DNA from: Candidatus Flexicrinis proximus
GTDB taxonomy: Bacteria > Chloroflexota > Anaerolineae > Aggregatilineales > Phototrophicaceae
Reading direction: 5' to 3'
Length of the DNA stretch: 64,000 nucleotides
Assembly: GCA_016712885.1 (NCBI GenBank)
Contig: JADJQF010000015.1
Coordinates: forward strand, 124,001-188,000
The first letter of the stretch is position 1, and each line of letters begins with the position of its first letter. Made by a program: the position numbers and the translations under genes. The notes below the pieces were generated by a model that was given only the letters and a program-made list of their open reading frames with translations, did no database searches and was not told the DNA's origin. This document shows, one piece after another, positions 24,268 through 31,717 of this stretch.

Positions 24268-24278
24268 GCGCGGGCAGA

Positions 24279-24456
24279 CTAGAAACCGTTTTACGTGGTG
24301 TTACTGGTGGAGGCGCTGCCTCCACACTTCCGCCGAAGGGGCATAGCCCCTCTGAACTCCCTCATCTGCGATTCTACGGCGCTCACGCCGCAAAATCGCA
24401 ATGCGCGGTACAGGAGTGGAAACTCCTGCCGGGGTTTGGGTGGAACCCCAACACAA
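24279..24456 (-). repeat. Dispersed hairpin element, copy C (reverse)
   Basis: On the minus strand: GGGGTT/AACCCC, CAGGAGT/ACTCCTG (24411-24428), a third arm with core CGGCG/CGCCG (24367-24400), AGGGGC/GCCCCT with a 3-nt loop (24337-24351), and GTGGAGGC/GCCTCCAC (24307-24325). CTAG occurs at 24279-24282; the other end is decayed. It separates the convergent roadblock and epimerase genes. Confidence 0.8.
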
Positions 24457-24487
24457 GAGCTTTGGAAGAGCAATTCGGCGTATAGGT

Positions 24488-25519
24488 TCAGGCGAACCTG
24501 CCCGCGTACTTGCGCCGGATCGTGGGGATCAGGTAGTCGTTGAAGGCTTTGTCCGCGTCATACTGCGGCGCCCAGCCCCAATCGCGGCGCGCGGCGCTGT
24601 CGTCCATATCAGCCGGCCAACTATCGACGATGTTCTGGCGCCCGGCAGACGGTTCGTAGCTGATCTGCGCGTCGGGGAAGGCTATTTTGACGCGCGCCTC
24701 GACCTGCTCTGCGCTCACGCTGAAGGCCGTCAGGTTATAGACGGCACGGGTGAGCTTTTCACGCGGGGCGTCCGCCAATTCGATCAGCGCCCGGATACCA
24801 TCGGGCATGGCCATGAACGGAATCGTCGTGTCGGGCCGGACAAAGCACTTGTAGGGTTGATTGCTAGCGGCTGCGTGCAGCATTTCAGGCGCGTAGTCGG
24901 AGGTGCCGCCGCTGGGCATGGTGGTGGCGCTGATCAGACCAGGGAAGCGCAGGCCGCGGAAGTCAACTCCGCTTGGCGCTGGATTGGCGGCCAGCTGGCG
25001 GTAGTGCTGCGCGTAATAGCGGCCCAGATGTTCACAATACAGCTTGTTGCAGCCGTACATGGTGGTCGGGTTCAGATACGAGTCTTCGGTCACGGGGGGC
25101 ACAGCGGCTTTTGTCGTGAGGTCGGGCATCCCATAGACCGCCACTGAGGACGGGAAGATGAACTTCACCGGCTGGCCGCGCCATTCTGCCTGGTCAATGG
25201 CCATGTGAAGCAGATTGAGCGTGCCGCGGACGTTGACGCGGTGAGCCGCGTCAGGCCGGAATTCGCTGTGGGTCGAAAGCAGTGCCGCGAGGTGGTAGAT
25301 GACGGCAATGTCGTACTCGCTGGACAGGTTTTCGAGCAAATCCTGATCCAGGATATCGCCAACGATCGACTGATCGACAAAGGGCAGCACATCGGCATCA
25401 AGGCTGCGCAGGTCCAGGACGACTATGTCAGGTGGATTGGGTTGGGCGCGAAGCTGGCGGATCAGGCCGTGGCCGACCTCACCATTTGCGCCGGTGATGA
25501 GGGTAATCGTGCGGCGCAT
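24488..25519 (-). CDS. NAD-dependent epimerase/dehydratase (extended SDR)
   Basis: 343 aa from an ATG at 25519, 4 bp after the MaoC stop; a GTG at 25531 is an alternative. The Rossmann motif TGANGEVGHG is at about residues 8-17, and the active-site pair is the Ser in FPSSVAVYG and YGCNK (YxxxK) near 152-156. The resemblance to UDP-sugar epimerases and L-threonine dehydrogenase-like SDRs is general; the substrate is unknown. It is the downstream partner of the MaoC gene. 24268-24487 contains only repeat copy C. Confidence 0.87.
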   Translation of the reverse strand: MRRTITLITGANGEVGHGLIRQLRAQPNPPDIVVLDLRSLDADVLPFVDQSIVGDILDQDLLENLSSEYDIAVIYHLAALLSTHSEFRPDAAHRVNVRGTLNLLHMAIDQAEWRGQPVKFIFPSSVAVYGMPDLTTKAAVPPVTEDSYLNPTTMYGCNKLYCEHLGRYYAQHYRQLAANPAPSGVDFRGLRFPGLISATTMPSGGTSDYAPEMLHAAASNQPYKCFVRPDTTIPFMAMPDGIRALIELADAPREKLTRAVYNLTAFSVSAEQVEARVKIAFPDAQISYEPSAGRQNIVDSWPADMDDSAARRDWGWAPQYDADKAFNDYLIPTIRRKYAGRFA

Positions 25520-25523
25520 GGGG

Positions 25524-25979
25524 CTAGTCACCCTTGGGCTTGCTGGCGATCAGGACGGTCCAGGTGCCGCTCTGAATCGTCTTGCCCGCCTGATTGACGA
25601 TCTTCACGTCGAGGATGACTGTGCCGCCACCGAGACGCGGCATGGCGGTCTTTTCCTTGACCGTGAGCAGGACGTGCATCGTATCGCCGATGAAAACCGG
25701 CAGACTGAATTTCATTTCAAGGCCGCGAAAGGCCAGTACCGTGCGTTCCATGAAGCCGAGTTGATAGGCCTGCCCGACCGCGTAGCTCAGGCTCAGCATG
25801 CCGTGGGCGATGCGCTGGCCCATCTGATGGGTCTTCATGTATTCGGCATCAAAGTGCATCGGGTTGAAGTCGCCGGTCAGAGCGCCGAACTGAACAATAT
25901 CTGCTTCAGTGATCGTGCGGCCGCGCGTGGTAAGCGTGACACCTAGTTCGTAGTCTTCGAAGTACAGGCCCGTCTGCAT
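25524..25979 (-). CDS. MaoC-family hotdog dehydratase
   Basis: 151 aa. A single hotdog fold with the hydratase-2 signature: the Asp/His pair in TGDFNPMHFDAEY (about 35-47), then RIAHGMLSLSYAVG (about 56-69) and IGDTMHVLLTVKEK. The family hydrates or dehydrates acyl thioesters, typically (R)-3-hydroxyacyl-CoA. Coupling to an SDR gene 4 bp downstream suggests a small catabolic or modification unit; the real substrate is not evident. Confidence 0.9.
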   Translation of the reverse strand: MQTGLYFEDYELGVTLTTRGRTITEADIVQFGALTGDFNPMHFDAEYMKTHQMGQRIAHGMLSLSYAVGQAYQLGFMERTVLAFRGLEMKFSLPVFIGDTMHVLLTVKEKTAMPRLGGGTVILDVKIVNQAGKTIQSGTWTVLIASKPKGD

Positions 25980-26003
25980 GAGTTCCCCCTCAAGAGAATC
26001 AAG

Positions 26004-26146
26004 CGCGGGTTATCCCCAACGTACTGGAACCCGGTTTACCTGCGGCACCCGGTAATCCCCTTAGTGCTGCTACCTTCCGGTCCTGACACGGTTCGAAGCG
26101 TCCCGCCGCGCAGGGCCGAGTTCCAGTGGGTTGAGGACAACCCGCG
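26004..26146 (-). ncRNA. ffs: Signal recognition particle RNA, with an extended terminal helix
   Basis: Bacterial small SRP RNA on the minus strand. The apical SRP54/Ffh-binding region GGAAGGTAGCAGCAC is at 26078-26064 with its partner CGTGTCAGGACC. The classical core runs about 26023-26127, closed by CTGGAA/TTCCAG. The two flanks stay complementary for a further 19 bp: 26004-26029 and 26121-26146 pair at 24 of 26 positions, two of them G-U, around a 2-nt internal loop. The RNA or its precursor is therefore probably about 143 nt. It forms the SRP with Ffh for co-translational targeting. The rest of 25980-26349 holds no gene. Confidence 0.93.
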
Positions 26147-26349
26147 TTTTTAACTCTATTCCAATACGACGCGGCTTCCCACGCCTGTATTCGCTGTCAG
26201 TGTAGCAGAACGGCCCGCGCGGTTCAAGGCTGTTCAGCGGCCGGGGCTGGTGGCACACTGCCGGACGAGCGGTGTCTCACCCGCCGTAACGGGCGGCAAT
26301 ACCGGCAGCTGACTTCGATACAGTCCGCGCGGCGGCCGGTGGGCACGGT

Positions 26350-26682
26350 TTACTCGAGGACGACGGCGGTTCCGCTGGCGTTGACCATCAGCATCGAGCC
26401 GTTTTGCCCAACAGTTTCGTAGTCGAGGTCGACTCCGATTACGGCATTCGCGCCCAGCGCCATGGCGTTGTCCATCAGCTCCTGAAGGGCGGCGTTGCGC
26501 GCTTCATTCAAGGTCGATTCATAGGCTTTGCTGCGGCCGCCGAAGATGTCGCTCAGGCCGGCCATAAAGTCCTTGAATACGTTAGCGCCGAGAATAGTCT
26601 CGCCGGTGACAATGCCGAGGTAGGAACGGATCTGGTAGCCGTCGACGGTGTTGGTGGTGGTGACAATCATCTTCTGCTTCAT
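26350..26682 (-). CDS. YbjQ/UPF0145 heavy-metal-binding-domain protein
   Basis: 110 aa from an ATG at 26682. It shows the family pattern [54 protein letters not shown] and a C-terminal [15 protein letters not shown]. These small proteins form pentameric beta barrels of unknown biochemical role. An upstream ATG at 26715 would add 11 residues outside the family. AGGAG lies 11 nt before the chosen start. It stands alone between the SRP RNA and the Uma2 gene. Confidence 0.9.
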   Translation of the reverse strand: MKQKMIVTTTNTVDGYQIRSYLGIVTGETILGANVFKDFMAGLSDIFGGRSKAYESTLNEARNAALQELMDNAMALGANAVIGVDLDYETVGQNGSMLMVNASGTAVVLE

Positions 26683-26762
26683 GGTGCTGCTCACTCCTGC
26701 TGAAAAGACATACACTGACTCTTACGCGGCAGCGCGCCGCGAGTCGCCCTCAAATAGTGGGG

Positions 26763-27308
26763 TTACGCGAATATCTCCGCGACCGGCAGCGAGAAATCAG
26801 GCAGCAGATCGCCGCCAGTGAGCGTGTCTGCCGACGAAAGCAGCTGCACATCGGCTTCTGTCACGACTTCAACCACGCGCGCGGCGGTGTAAACGATCCA
26901 GACCATCTTCGAGCCGTGCGCAAGATAGAACGCCGCCTTTGCGCGCATTTCTTTGGCGCTGTTCGACGGGGATTGTATTTCGACCGCCAGATCAGGAAGC
27001 AGCGCGACCGCGCCCTGCGTGATGAGTGGGTGTTCCGGGTCAACGAAGAACGACAAGTCTGGCTGGCGCGCGTTATTGGGGTCGCCCGGCACACGGTGCA
27101 GCACTTCCGAACCGGGCCGGCCTTTGCCGACCCGCTTGCGGTAGAGGTTTAAGGCCGTCGCAATGTTGACCTGTGCCAAACCGTGATCCTCTGTCGGCAT
27201 CTTCTGAACGATCTCCCCGTTAATCAGTTCAAACAGCCCCTGTTCGTACGGCGGCGTTCCGATCATTCGTTCAAATTCGTCAGCGGTGATCAGTTTCTCT
27301 GCGAACAT
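26763..27308 (-). CDS. Uma2-family (DUF820) putative endonuclease
   Basis: 181 aa. The Uma2 fold of PD-(D/E)XK nucleases is seen as FELINGEIVQKMP (about 26-38), HGLAQVNIATAL, QPDLSFFVDP (catalytic Asp near 84) and LAVEIQSPSNSAKEMRAKAAFYLAHGSK in segments (catalytic Glu near 110, Lys downstream). Such genes are abundant in cyanobacteria and Chloroflexota; the role is not established. It follows gatB by 27 bp on the same strand. Confidence 0.9.
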   Translation of the reverse strand: MFAEKLITADEFERMIGTPPYEQGLFELINGEIVQKMPTEDHGLAQVNIATALNLYRKRVGKGRPGSEVLHRVPGDPNNARQPDLSFFVDPEHPLITQGAVALLPDLAVEIQSPSNSAKEMRAKAAFYLAHGSKMVWIVYTAARVVEVVTEADVQLLSSADTLTGGDLLPDFSLPVAEIFA

Positions 27309-27335
27309 CTGATGCCTCCCTCATGCTGCTAGACG

Positions 27336-28796
27336 TCAAGCGCCGCGACGCGCGTCCAACTCGGCCTTGAGCAAATCGGTAACCGTGGCCGGATTGCCTT
27401 TGCCCTTCAAGGCAGCCATACACTGCCCCATCAACGCGCCGAACAGCTTGTCTTTGCCGCCCAGATAATCACTGACCATCGCGGCGTTGCGGTCGAGAAC
27501 GGCCTTGATCGCCTCGGTAATGGCGCCGGTATCGCTAACCTGTTCGAGTCCGAGTTCCTTGACCAATGCCGAAGCTGTTTTTCCGGTGTTCCACATGTGA
27601 GTCAGGACGGCGGCGGCGGTGCTGTTGTTGACAGTACCGCGCTGAACAAGCTGGACTAATTCCGCGAGCATGACCGGGGTGATGTCGATGCGCGCCAATT
27701 CGTCATAGCCCACGCCCGACTCGTTCATCTGGCGGAACAAGGCGCCCAGCATCCAGTTAGCGGCGTGCTTGGGGCCAGCACCGGCGGCAATCACGGCTTC
27801 GTAATAGGTGGCAATCGCGCGATCTTCGATCAGGCGCTTCGCGTCGTAGGCGCTGATGCCGTAATCGGCGATATAGCGCGCCAGTTTCGCTTCAGGCAGT
27901 TCCGGCAGGTTCTGGCGCACCTCTTCGACCCAGACCGGGTCGACCTGAATGACCGGAATATCCGGCTCAGGGAAGTAGCGATATTCGTCGGCGCGTTCTT
28001 TGTAGCGCTGGACCAGGATCTTCCCAGCGTTCTCGTCCCAGCCGAGCGTGGCTGGCGTCACTTTGCCGCCGGTCTGGTACTGCTTGATCTGCCAGGCGAC
28101 TTCAGCGTCGATGGCGCGCACCATACTGCGGATGCTGTTCAGGTTCTTGATCTCGCGGCGAGTACGGTATTCGGTGTCGTCCTTGTGCATGACACTGACG
28201 TTGGCTTCGAGGCGCAGGACGCCCTTGGACATGTCGCCGTGGTTGACACCCAGATACTGGAGCAGCGCGCGAAGTTTGCGGGCATAGGCCTCGCACTCCT
28301 CGCTTGAGAAGATGTCCGGCTCGCTGACGATCTCAAGCAGCGGCACGCCGGCGCGGTTATAGTCAACGAGGCTCGAACCATCGCCCATGTGGGTGAGTTT
28401 GCCGGTATCTTCTTCGAGATGGGCGCGGCGGACGCGGATGCGCTTGGTGGTGCCGTCGCTCAGGTCGATGTCCATGTAGCCGTTAACGGCCAGCGGCCGG
28501 TCGTACTGGCTGATCTGGAAGCCTTTCGGCAGATCGGGATAGAAATAGCTCTTGCGCGCGAACTGGTTGACCGGCGGGATCTCACAATGGAGCGCCAGGC
28601 CGACCATCATGCCGTATTCGACCGCCTGCATGTTGACCACCGGCAGCGTCCCCGGCAGACCCAGCGAGAGCGGGTCGACCGCCGAATTTGGGGCGGCTTC
28701 GACGCTGTCCACCACCGGACAGGCGCTAAACATCTTGCTTTCCGTCAGCATTTCCGCGTGAACTTCAAGGCCGACGATCGTTTTCCAATCCGACAT
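27336..28796 (-). CDS. gatB: Asp/Glu-tRNA(Asn/Gln) amidotransferase subunit B
   Basis: 486 aa from an ATG at 28796 with AGGAAC upstream. It begins MSDWKTIVGLEVHAEM, the conserved start of GatB, and contains KSYFYPDLPKGFQISQYD (about 69-86), EEDTGKLTHMG and GVPLLEIVSEPDI near 150-170. The C-terminal YqeY-like tail domain (about 340-486) is complete. With GatA and GatC it converts misacylated Glu-tRNA-Gln to Gln-tRNA-Gln; neither partner is in this window. It may pair functionally with the gltX found here. Confidence 0.96.
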   Translation of the reverse strand: MSDWKTIVGLEVHAEMLTESKMFSACPVVDSVEAAPNSAVDPLSLGLPGTLPVVNMQAVEYGMMVGLALHCEIPPVNQFARKSYFYPDLPKGFQISQYDRPLAVNGYMDIDLSDGTTKRIRVRRAHLEEDTGKLTHMGDGSSLVDYNRAGVPLLEIVSEPDIFSSEECEAYARKLRALLQYLGVNHGDMSKGVLRLEANVSVMHKDDTEYRTRREIKNLNSIRSMVRAIDAEVAWQIKQYQTGGKVTPATLGWDENAGKILVQRYKERADEYRYFPEPDIPVIQVDPVWVEEVRQNLPELPEAKLARYIADYGISAYDAKRLIEDRAIATYYEAVIAAGAGPKHAANWMLGALFRQMNESGVGYDELARIDITPVMLAELVQLVQRGTVNNSTAAAVLTHMWNTGKTASALVKELGLEQVSDTGAITEAIKAVLDRNAAMVSDYLGGKDKLFGALMGQCMAALKGKGNPATVTDLLKAELDARRGA

Positions 28797-28861
28797 GCGC
28801 GTTCCTGTTCCTGTGTGTGCGCCGCACGACAACTGCGGTGATTATACCGTCAAGTGGCGCG

Positions 28862-28900
28862 AAAATGTCTCCCCCGATCCACGGGGGAAGGGGGGAGACA
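28862..28900 (-). terminator. Rho-independent terminator after the LysM gene
   Basis: On the minus strand a 10-bp stem, TGTCTCCCCC with GGGGGAGACA, is followed directly by TTTTC. It lies between the LysM gene stop and gatB, which is on the same strand further downstream. Confidence 0.65.
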
Positions 28901-28958
28901 GGGCAATCGGATTGATGACCCCGGAGGCGATCCGGGCGAACCAGCTTAGGACTCGCTG

Positions 28959-29957
28959 TTACGGCGCAGCCAGACGCAGGGTGGCCTGAACGTTGCCGTC
29001 GGCGTCGGTCAGCGTAATAACGTCGCCGGGGTCGCCCCAGACCGGACGGGTCAGCCCCCAATAACGGCGCAGCGGCGTATTCGATCCGACCTGAGTCCAG
29101 ACTTCCATCAGGCCGTCATTGAACAGGCGCGTCTCCGGGAAGGTATAGGAATTGCCGTCCAGGTCGCTGAGCGTCCAGCCTGTGATCGTCACCGTCGCGC
29201 CCTTATTGATGACGAGGACATGCTCGCTGGTAATGTCGCCCGCGCCGATCACTTCGCTGATTTCGACCTGCGCGTTGACCGCGGTCGGGGCCAGCGTGAC
29301 GGTCGGGGTCAAGGTCGGTTCAAGCGTAATGGCCGGGTCAGGGGTTGCCTCGGTGCCGCTCGTCGTCTCGCCGGTGCCGCCTTCAGCGGTGGGCAGCGGC
29401 GCGACCAGCGAACAGCCTTCCAGCGGGATAATCAGCACTTCGCCGATCTGGAGGAAGGTGGCGTCTTCTTCGGTCAGGCCGTTGACCCCAAGGATATCGA
29501 ACATATCCGTTTCGTAGGTCTGGGCCAGCAGGCTGATGAACTCGCCCTCCTGCAGGACGTGCAGGATACAGCCTGGGGGAAGTGCGTTGGCGGTGGCCTG
29601 AACTTCGGCGCTGGCCGCGTTCTCAGGGTCGAGGGTTGGCGGCACCTGTGTCGCTACCGCCGGGACGATCGTATCGCCAGGGCCGGTCACAGCGGTTTCT
29701 TCGGTCGGCTGCGGGTCGAGGACGCCGGTCGGGATCGACGCGATGGTCCCTGGCTCCGGCGTGGCGGTGATGATGCGGACGGCCGCCGTCGCGTTAGGGT
29801 CGGGAGTGGCGGTGATAATCAGCAGAACCGTCGCAAAACGTTCAGGCTGCTCGCTGGTGGTGGGGACGGGTCCCAGGGTGCTGACCACGAGAAATGCTAC
29901 TCCCGCCGTGATCAGCACGTTCATAATGACGAAGATGAAAAAACCGCGTGCGCGCAT
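28959..29957 (-). CDS. Membrane-anchored LysM and lamin-tail-domain protein
   Basis: 332 aa. An N-terminal transmembrane anchor (about 7-28) is followed by a low-complexity Thr/Pro/Glu linker with ITATPDP and ITATPEP. A LysM-like domain follows (about 130-180, LHVLQEGEFISLLAQTYE to LQIGEVLIIPL) with two flanking Cys, then a second Thr-Pro linker. The C-terminal lamin-tail-domain-like beta sandwich (about 228-332, VEISEVIGAGDITSEHVLVI) ends the protein. LysM suggests peptidoglycan contact on the cell surface. It lies downstream of ftsZ, after its terminator. Confidence 0.85.
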   Translation of the reverse strand: MRARGFFIFVIMNVLITAGVAFLVVSTLGPVPTTSEQPERFATVLLIITATPDPNATAAVRIITATPEPGTIASIPTGVLDPQPTEETAVTGPGDTIVPAVATQVPPTLDPENAASAEVQATANALPPGCILHVLQEGEFISLLAQTYETDMFDILGVNGLTEEDATFLQIGEVLIIPLEGCSLVAPLPTAEGGTGETTSGTEATPDPAITLEPTLTPTVTLAPTAVNAQVEISEVIGAGDITSEHVLVINKGATVTITGWTLSDLDGNSYTFPETRLFNDGLMEVWTQVGSNTPLRRYWGLTRPVWGDPGDVITLTDADGNVQATLRLAAP

Positions 29958-29980
29958 GAAACCTCATCCTTCCGGTCTGG

Positions 29981-30016
29981 AAAAAACAAAGGCGCATCAC
30001 AGTGTTTCGATGCGCC
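29981..30016 (-). terminator. Rho-independent terminator of ftsZ
   Basis: GGCGCATC (29991-29998) pairs with GATGCGCC (30009-30016), and on the minus strand the stem is followed by TTTGTTTTTT. Repeat copy D lies between the ftsZ stop and this terminator, so the element would be in the ftsZ 3' untranslated region. Confidence 0.85.
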
Positions 30017-30039
30017 CCTGCTCGATTACGGTCAAGCAA

Positions 30040-30235
30040 TTAGCCCTGAAGGCCGTAATGCACTTAGTTTGTGGAGGCGCTGCCTCCACACCTCCGCGAG
30101 GGACTTGCGCCCCTCGACCCCTCATCCGCGATTTTGCGGCGCTCACGCCACAAAATCGCTGTGCGAGGTGCAGGAGTGTCAACTCCTGCCGGGGTTTGGG
30201 GTAGAACCCCAACGAAAGTGCATAACGCGCGTTAG
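30040..30235 (-). repeat. Dispersed hairpin element, copy D (reverse, best preserved)
   Basis: Flanked on both sides by CTAA (minus strand; 30235-30232 and 30043-30040). Inverted ends CGTTATGCACTT and CGTAATGCACTT. Arms: GGGGTT/AACCCC (30191-30210), GCAGGAGT/ACTCCTGC (30170-30189), GCGATTTTGTGGCG/CGCCGCAAAATCGC (30128-30159), CGAGGG/CCCTCG with inner GC-GCAA-GT (30097-30116) and GTGGAGGC/GCCTCCAC (30071-30089). The ftsZ stop TAA lies within the right CTAA. Confidence 0.9.
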
Positions 30236-31500
30236 TCGTTCGACTGACGTTTGCGGCGCAGGAAAGCCGGAATATCGGTGTTTTCGCCGTCGCGCGAGTT
30301 GTCCAGCGGCTGCATCGGGCGCTGAGGCGGGGTCGGGGCGACCGGCGGCTGCTGCGCGGGAGTCTGCTGACGCGGCGGCTGAGCAGAGGGCTGCTGTGGC
30401 TGGGCAGGCACGGGGGTCTGCGGGCGCGGCGCCTGATAATTCTGCGGCGGCGCGGCGGCAGGCGGAGGTGCGTAAACCGGCTGCTGGGCACGCGGCGGCG
30501 TATAGGATGCGCCAAACGAGTCGCCGGGCTTGCGGGCGGCACGCGCCTGCTCGAAACCGGTGGCGATCACGGTGATGCGGACTTCTTCGCCCATGTTCTC
30601 GTCGATACGGGCGCCGAAAATCAGGTGGACATCGGGGTGCGCGCTCTCGCGGACGATCGCGGCGGCTTCGTTGACTTCGGTCAGGCTCAGGTTCGGGCCG
30701 CCGGTGATGTTGAACAGGATGCCGCGGGCGCCGTCGATGGTGACGTCCAGCAGACCGTTGTGAATGGCCTGTCGCGCCGCATTGATCGCGCGGTCGTCGC
30801 CGGTGCCCCGGCCAACCGCCATCAGCGCCGCGCCGCCTTCGCTCATGATGGTGCGTACGTCGGCGAAGTCGAGGTTGATCAGAGACGGAACCGTGATGAG
30901 TTCGGAAATGCCCTGGATGCCCTGCCGCAGAACGTCGTCGGCCAGGCTGAAGGCCTGCTGAAGCGTAGCGTTCTTATGGGCGATACTGAGCAGGCGGTCA
31001 TTGGGGATAACGATCAGCGTATCGACCTGCCCCTTGAGGCCTTCGATGCCCTGTTCGGCAAAGTCCGTGCGGCGCTTGCCTTCAAACGTGAATGGACGGG
31101 TGACGACGCCGATGGTGAGCGCGCCGAGTTCCTTTGCGATCTGCGCGACCACCGGCGCAGCGCCGGTGCCAGTGCCGCCGCCCATACCCGCAGCGATGAA
31201 CACCATATCCGCGCCGCGAAGGACTTCATACAATTCTTCGCTGCTCTCTTCGGCGGCCTTGCGGCCGACTTCCGGCATGCCGCCCGCGCCGAGACCCCGA
31301 GTGGTCTTGTCGCCGATGCGCACGCGCGTGGTCGCCTTGCTGTTATTGAGCGCCTGATTGTCAGTATTAATTGTAATAAATTCGACGCCCGCCAAGCCTT
31401 CGAGAATCATCCGGTTGACCGCGTTACCGCCGCCCCCGCCGACGCCGACGACTTTGATCTGAGCAAAGCCTTCTCTTAGCGTATCCGAGTAATCCACCAT
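30232..31500 (-). CDS. ftsZ: Cell division protein FtsZ
   Basis: 422 aa tubulin-like GTPase that forms the division ring. The start at 31500 has AAGGGGG upstream and gives [19 protein letters not shown]. The tubulin signature GGGTGTG is at residues 107-113, and the catalytic T7 loop is in [11 protein letters not shown] near 195-205. After about residue 320 a Pro/Gln-rich linker leads to the conserved tip [11 protein letters not shown] that binds FtsA and other partners. It is about 20 kb from ftsA and in the opposite orientation, unusual for a dcw cluster. Its stop codon coincides with the end of repeat copy D. Confidence 0.97.
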   Translation of the reverse strand: MVDYSDTLREGFAQIKVVGVGGGGGNAVNRMILEGLAGVEFITINTDNQALNNSKATTRVRIGDKTTRGLGAGGMPEVGRKAAEESSEELYEVLRGADMVFIAAGMGGGTGTGAAPVVAQIAKELGALTIGVVTRPFTFEGKRRTDFAEQGIEGLKGQVDTLIVIPNDRLLSIAHKNATLQQAFSLADDVLRQGIQGISELITVPSLINLDFADVRTIMSEGGAALMAVGRGTGDDRAINAARQAIHNGLLDVTIDGARGILFNITGGPNLSLTEVNEAAAIVRESAHPDVHLIFGARIDENMGEEVRITVIATGFEQARAARKPGDSFGASYTPPRAQQPVYAPPPAAAPPQNYQAPRPQTPVPAQPQQPSAQPPRQQTPAQQPPVAPTPPQRPMQPLDNSRDGENTDIPAFLRRKRQSND

Positions 31501-31526
31501 GTGCCGCCCCCTTAGATGTACCTGCA

Positions 31527-31558
31527 TTGGGTCAAGCTTGGGTCAGATAATTGACCAA
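31527..31558 (-). promoter_or_regulatory. Helically phased TTGGGTCA repeats before ftsZ
   Basis: TTGGGTCA at 31527-31534 and again at 31538-31545 are spaced 11 bp apart, one helical turn, and TTGACCAA at 31551-31558 is an inverted version. The site is 27-58 bp before the ftsZ ATG. It looks like an operator for a cooperatively binding regulator. The remaining 31559-31717 holds no gene. Confidence 0.5.
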
Positions 31559-31717
31559 TGAGTTTACCGAAAATGAACGTGGGCGAGTCGTTAACCCACA
31601 CTATCCCAAACGATCTCCGGTAGAGCATGTGCTAATGGTAGACGGAATCCCACAAGGTGGCAAGGGATTGGGGTTACGAATTTCTACCAAATCGCCAAAT
31701 TAAAGATGAGAAATATG

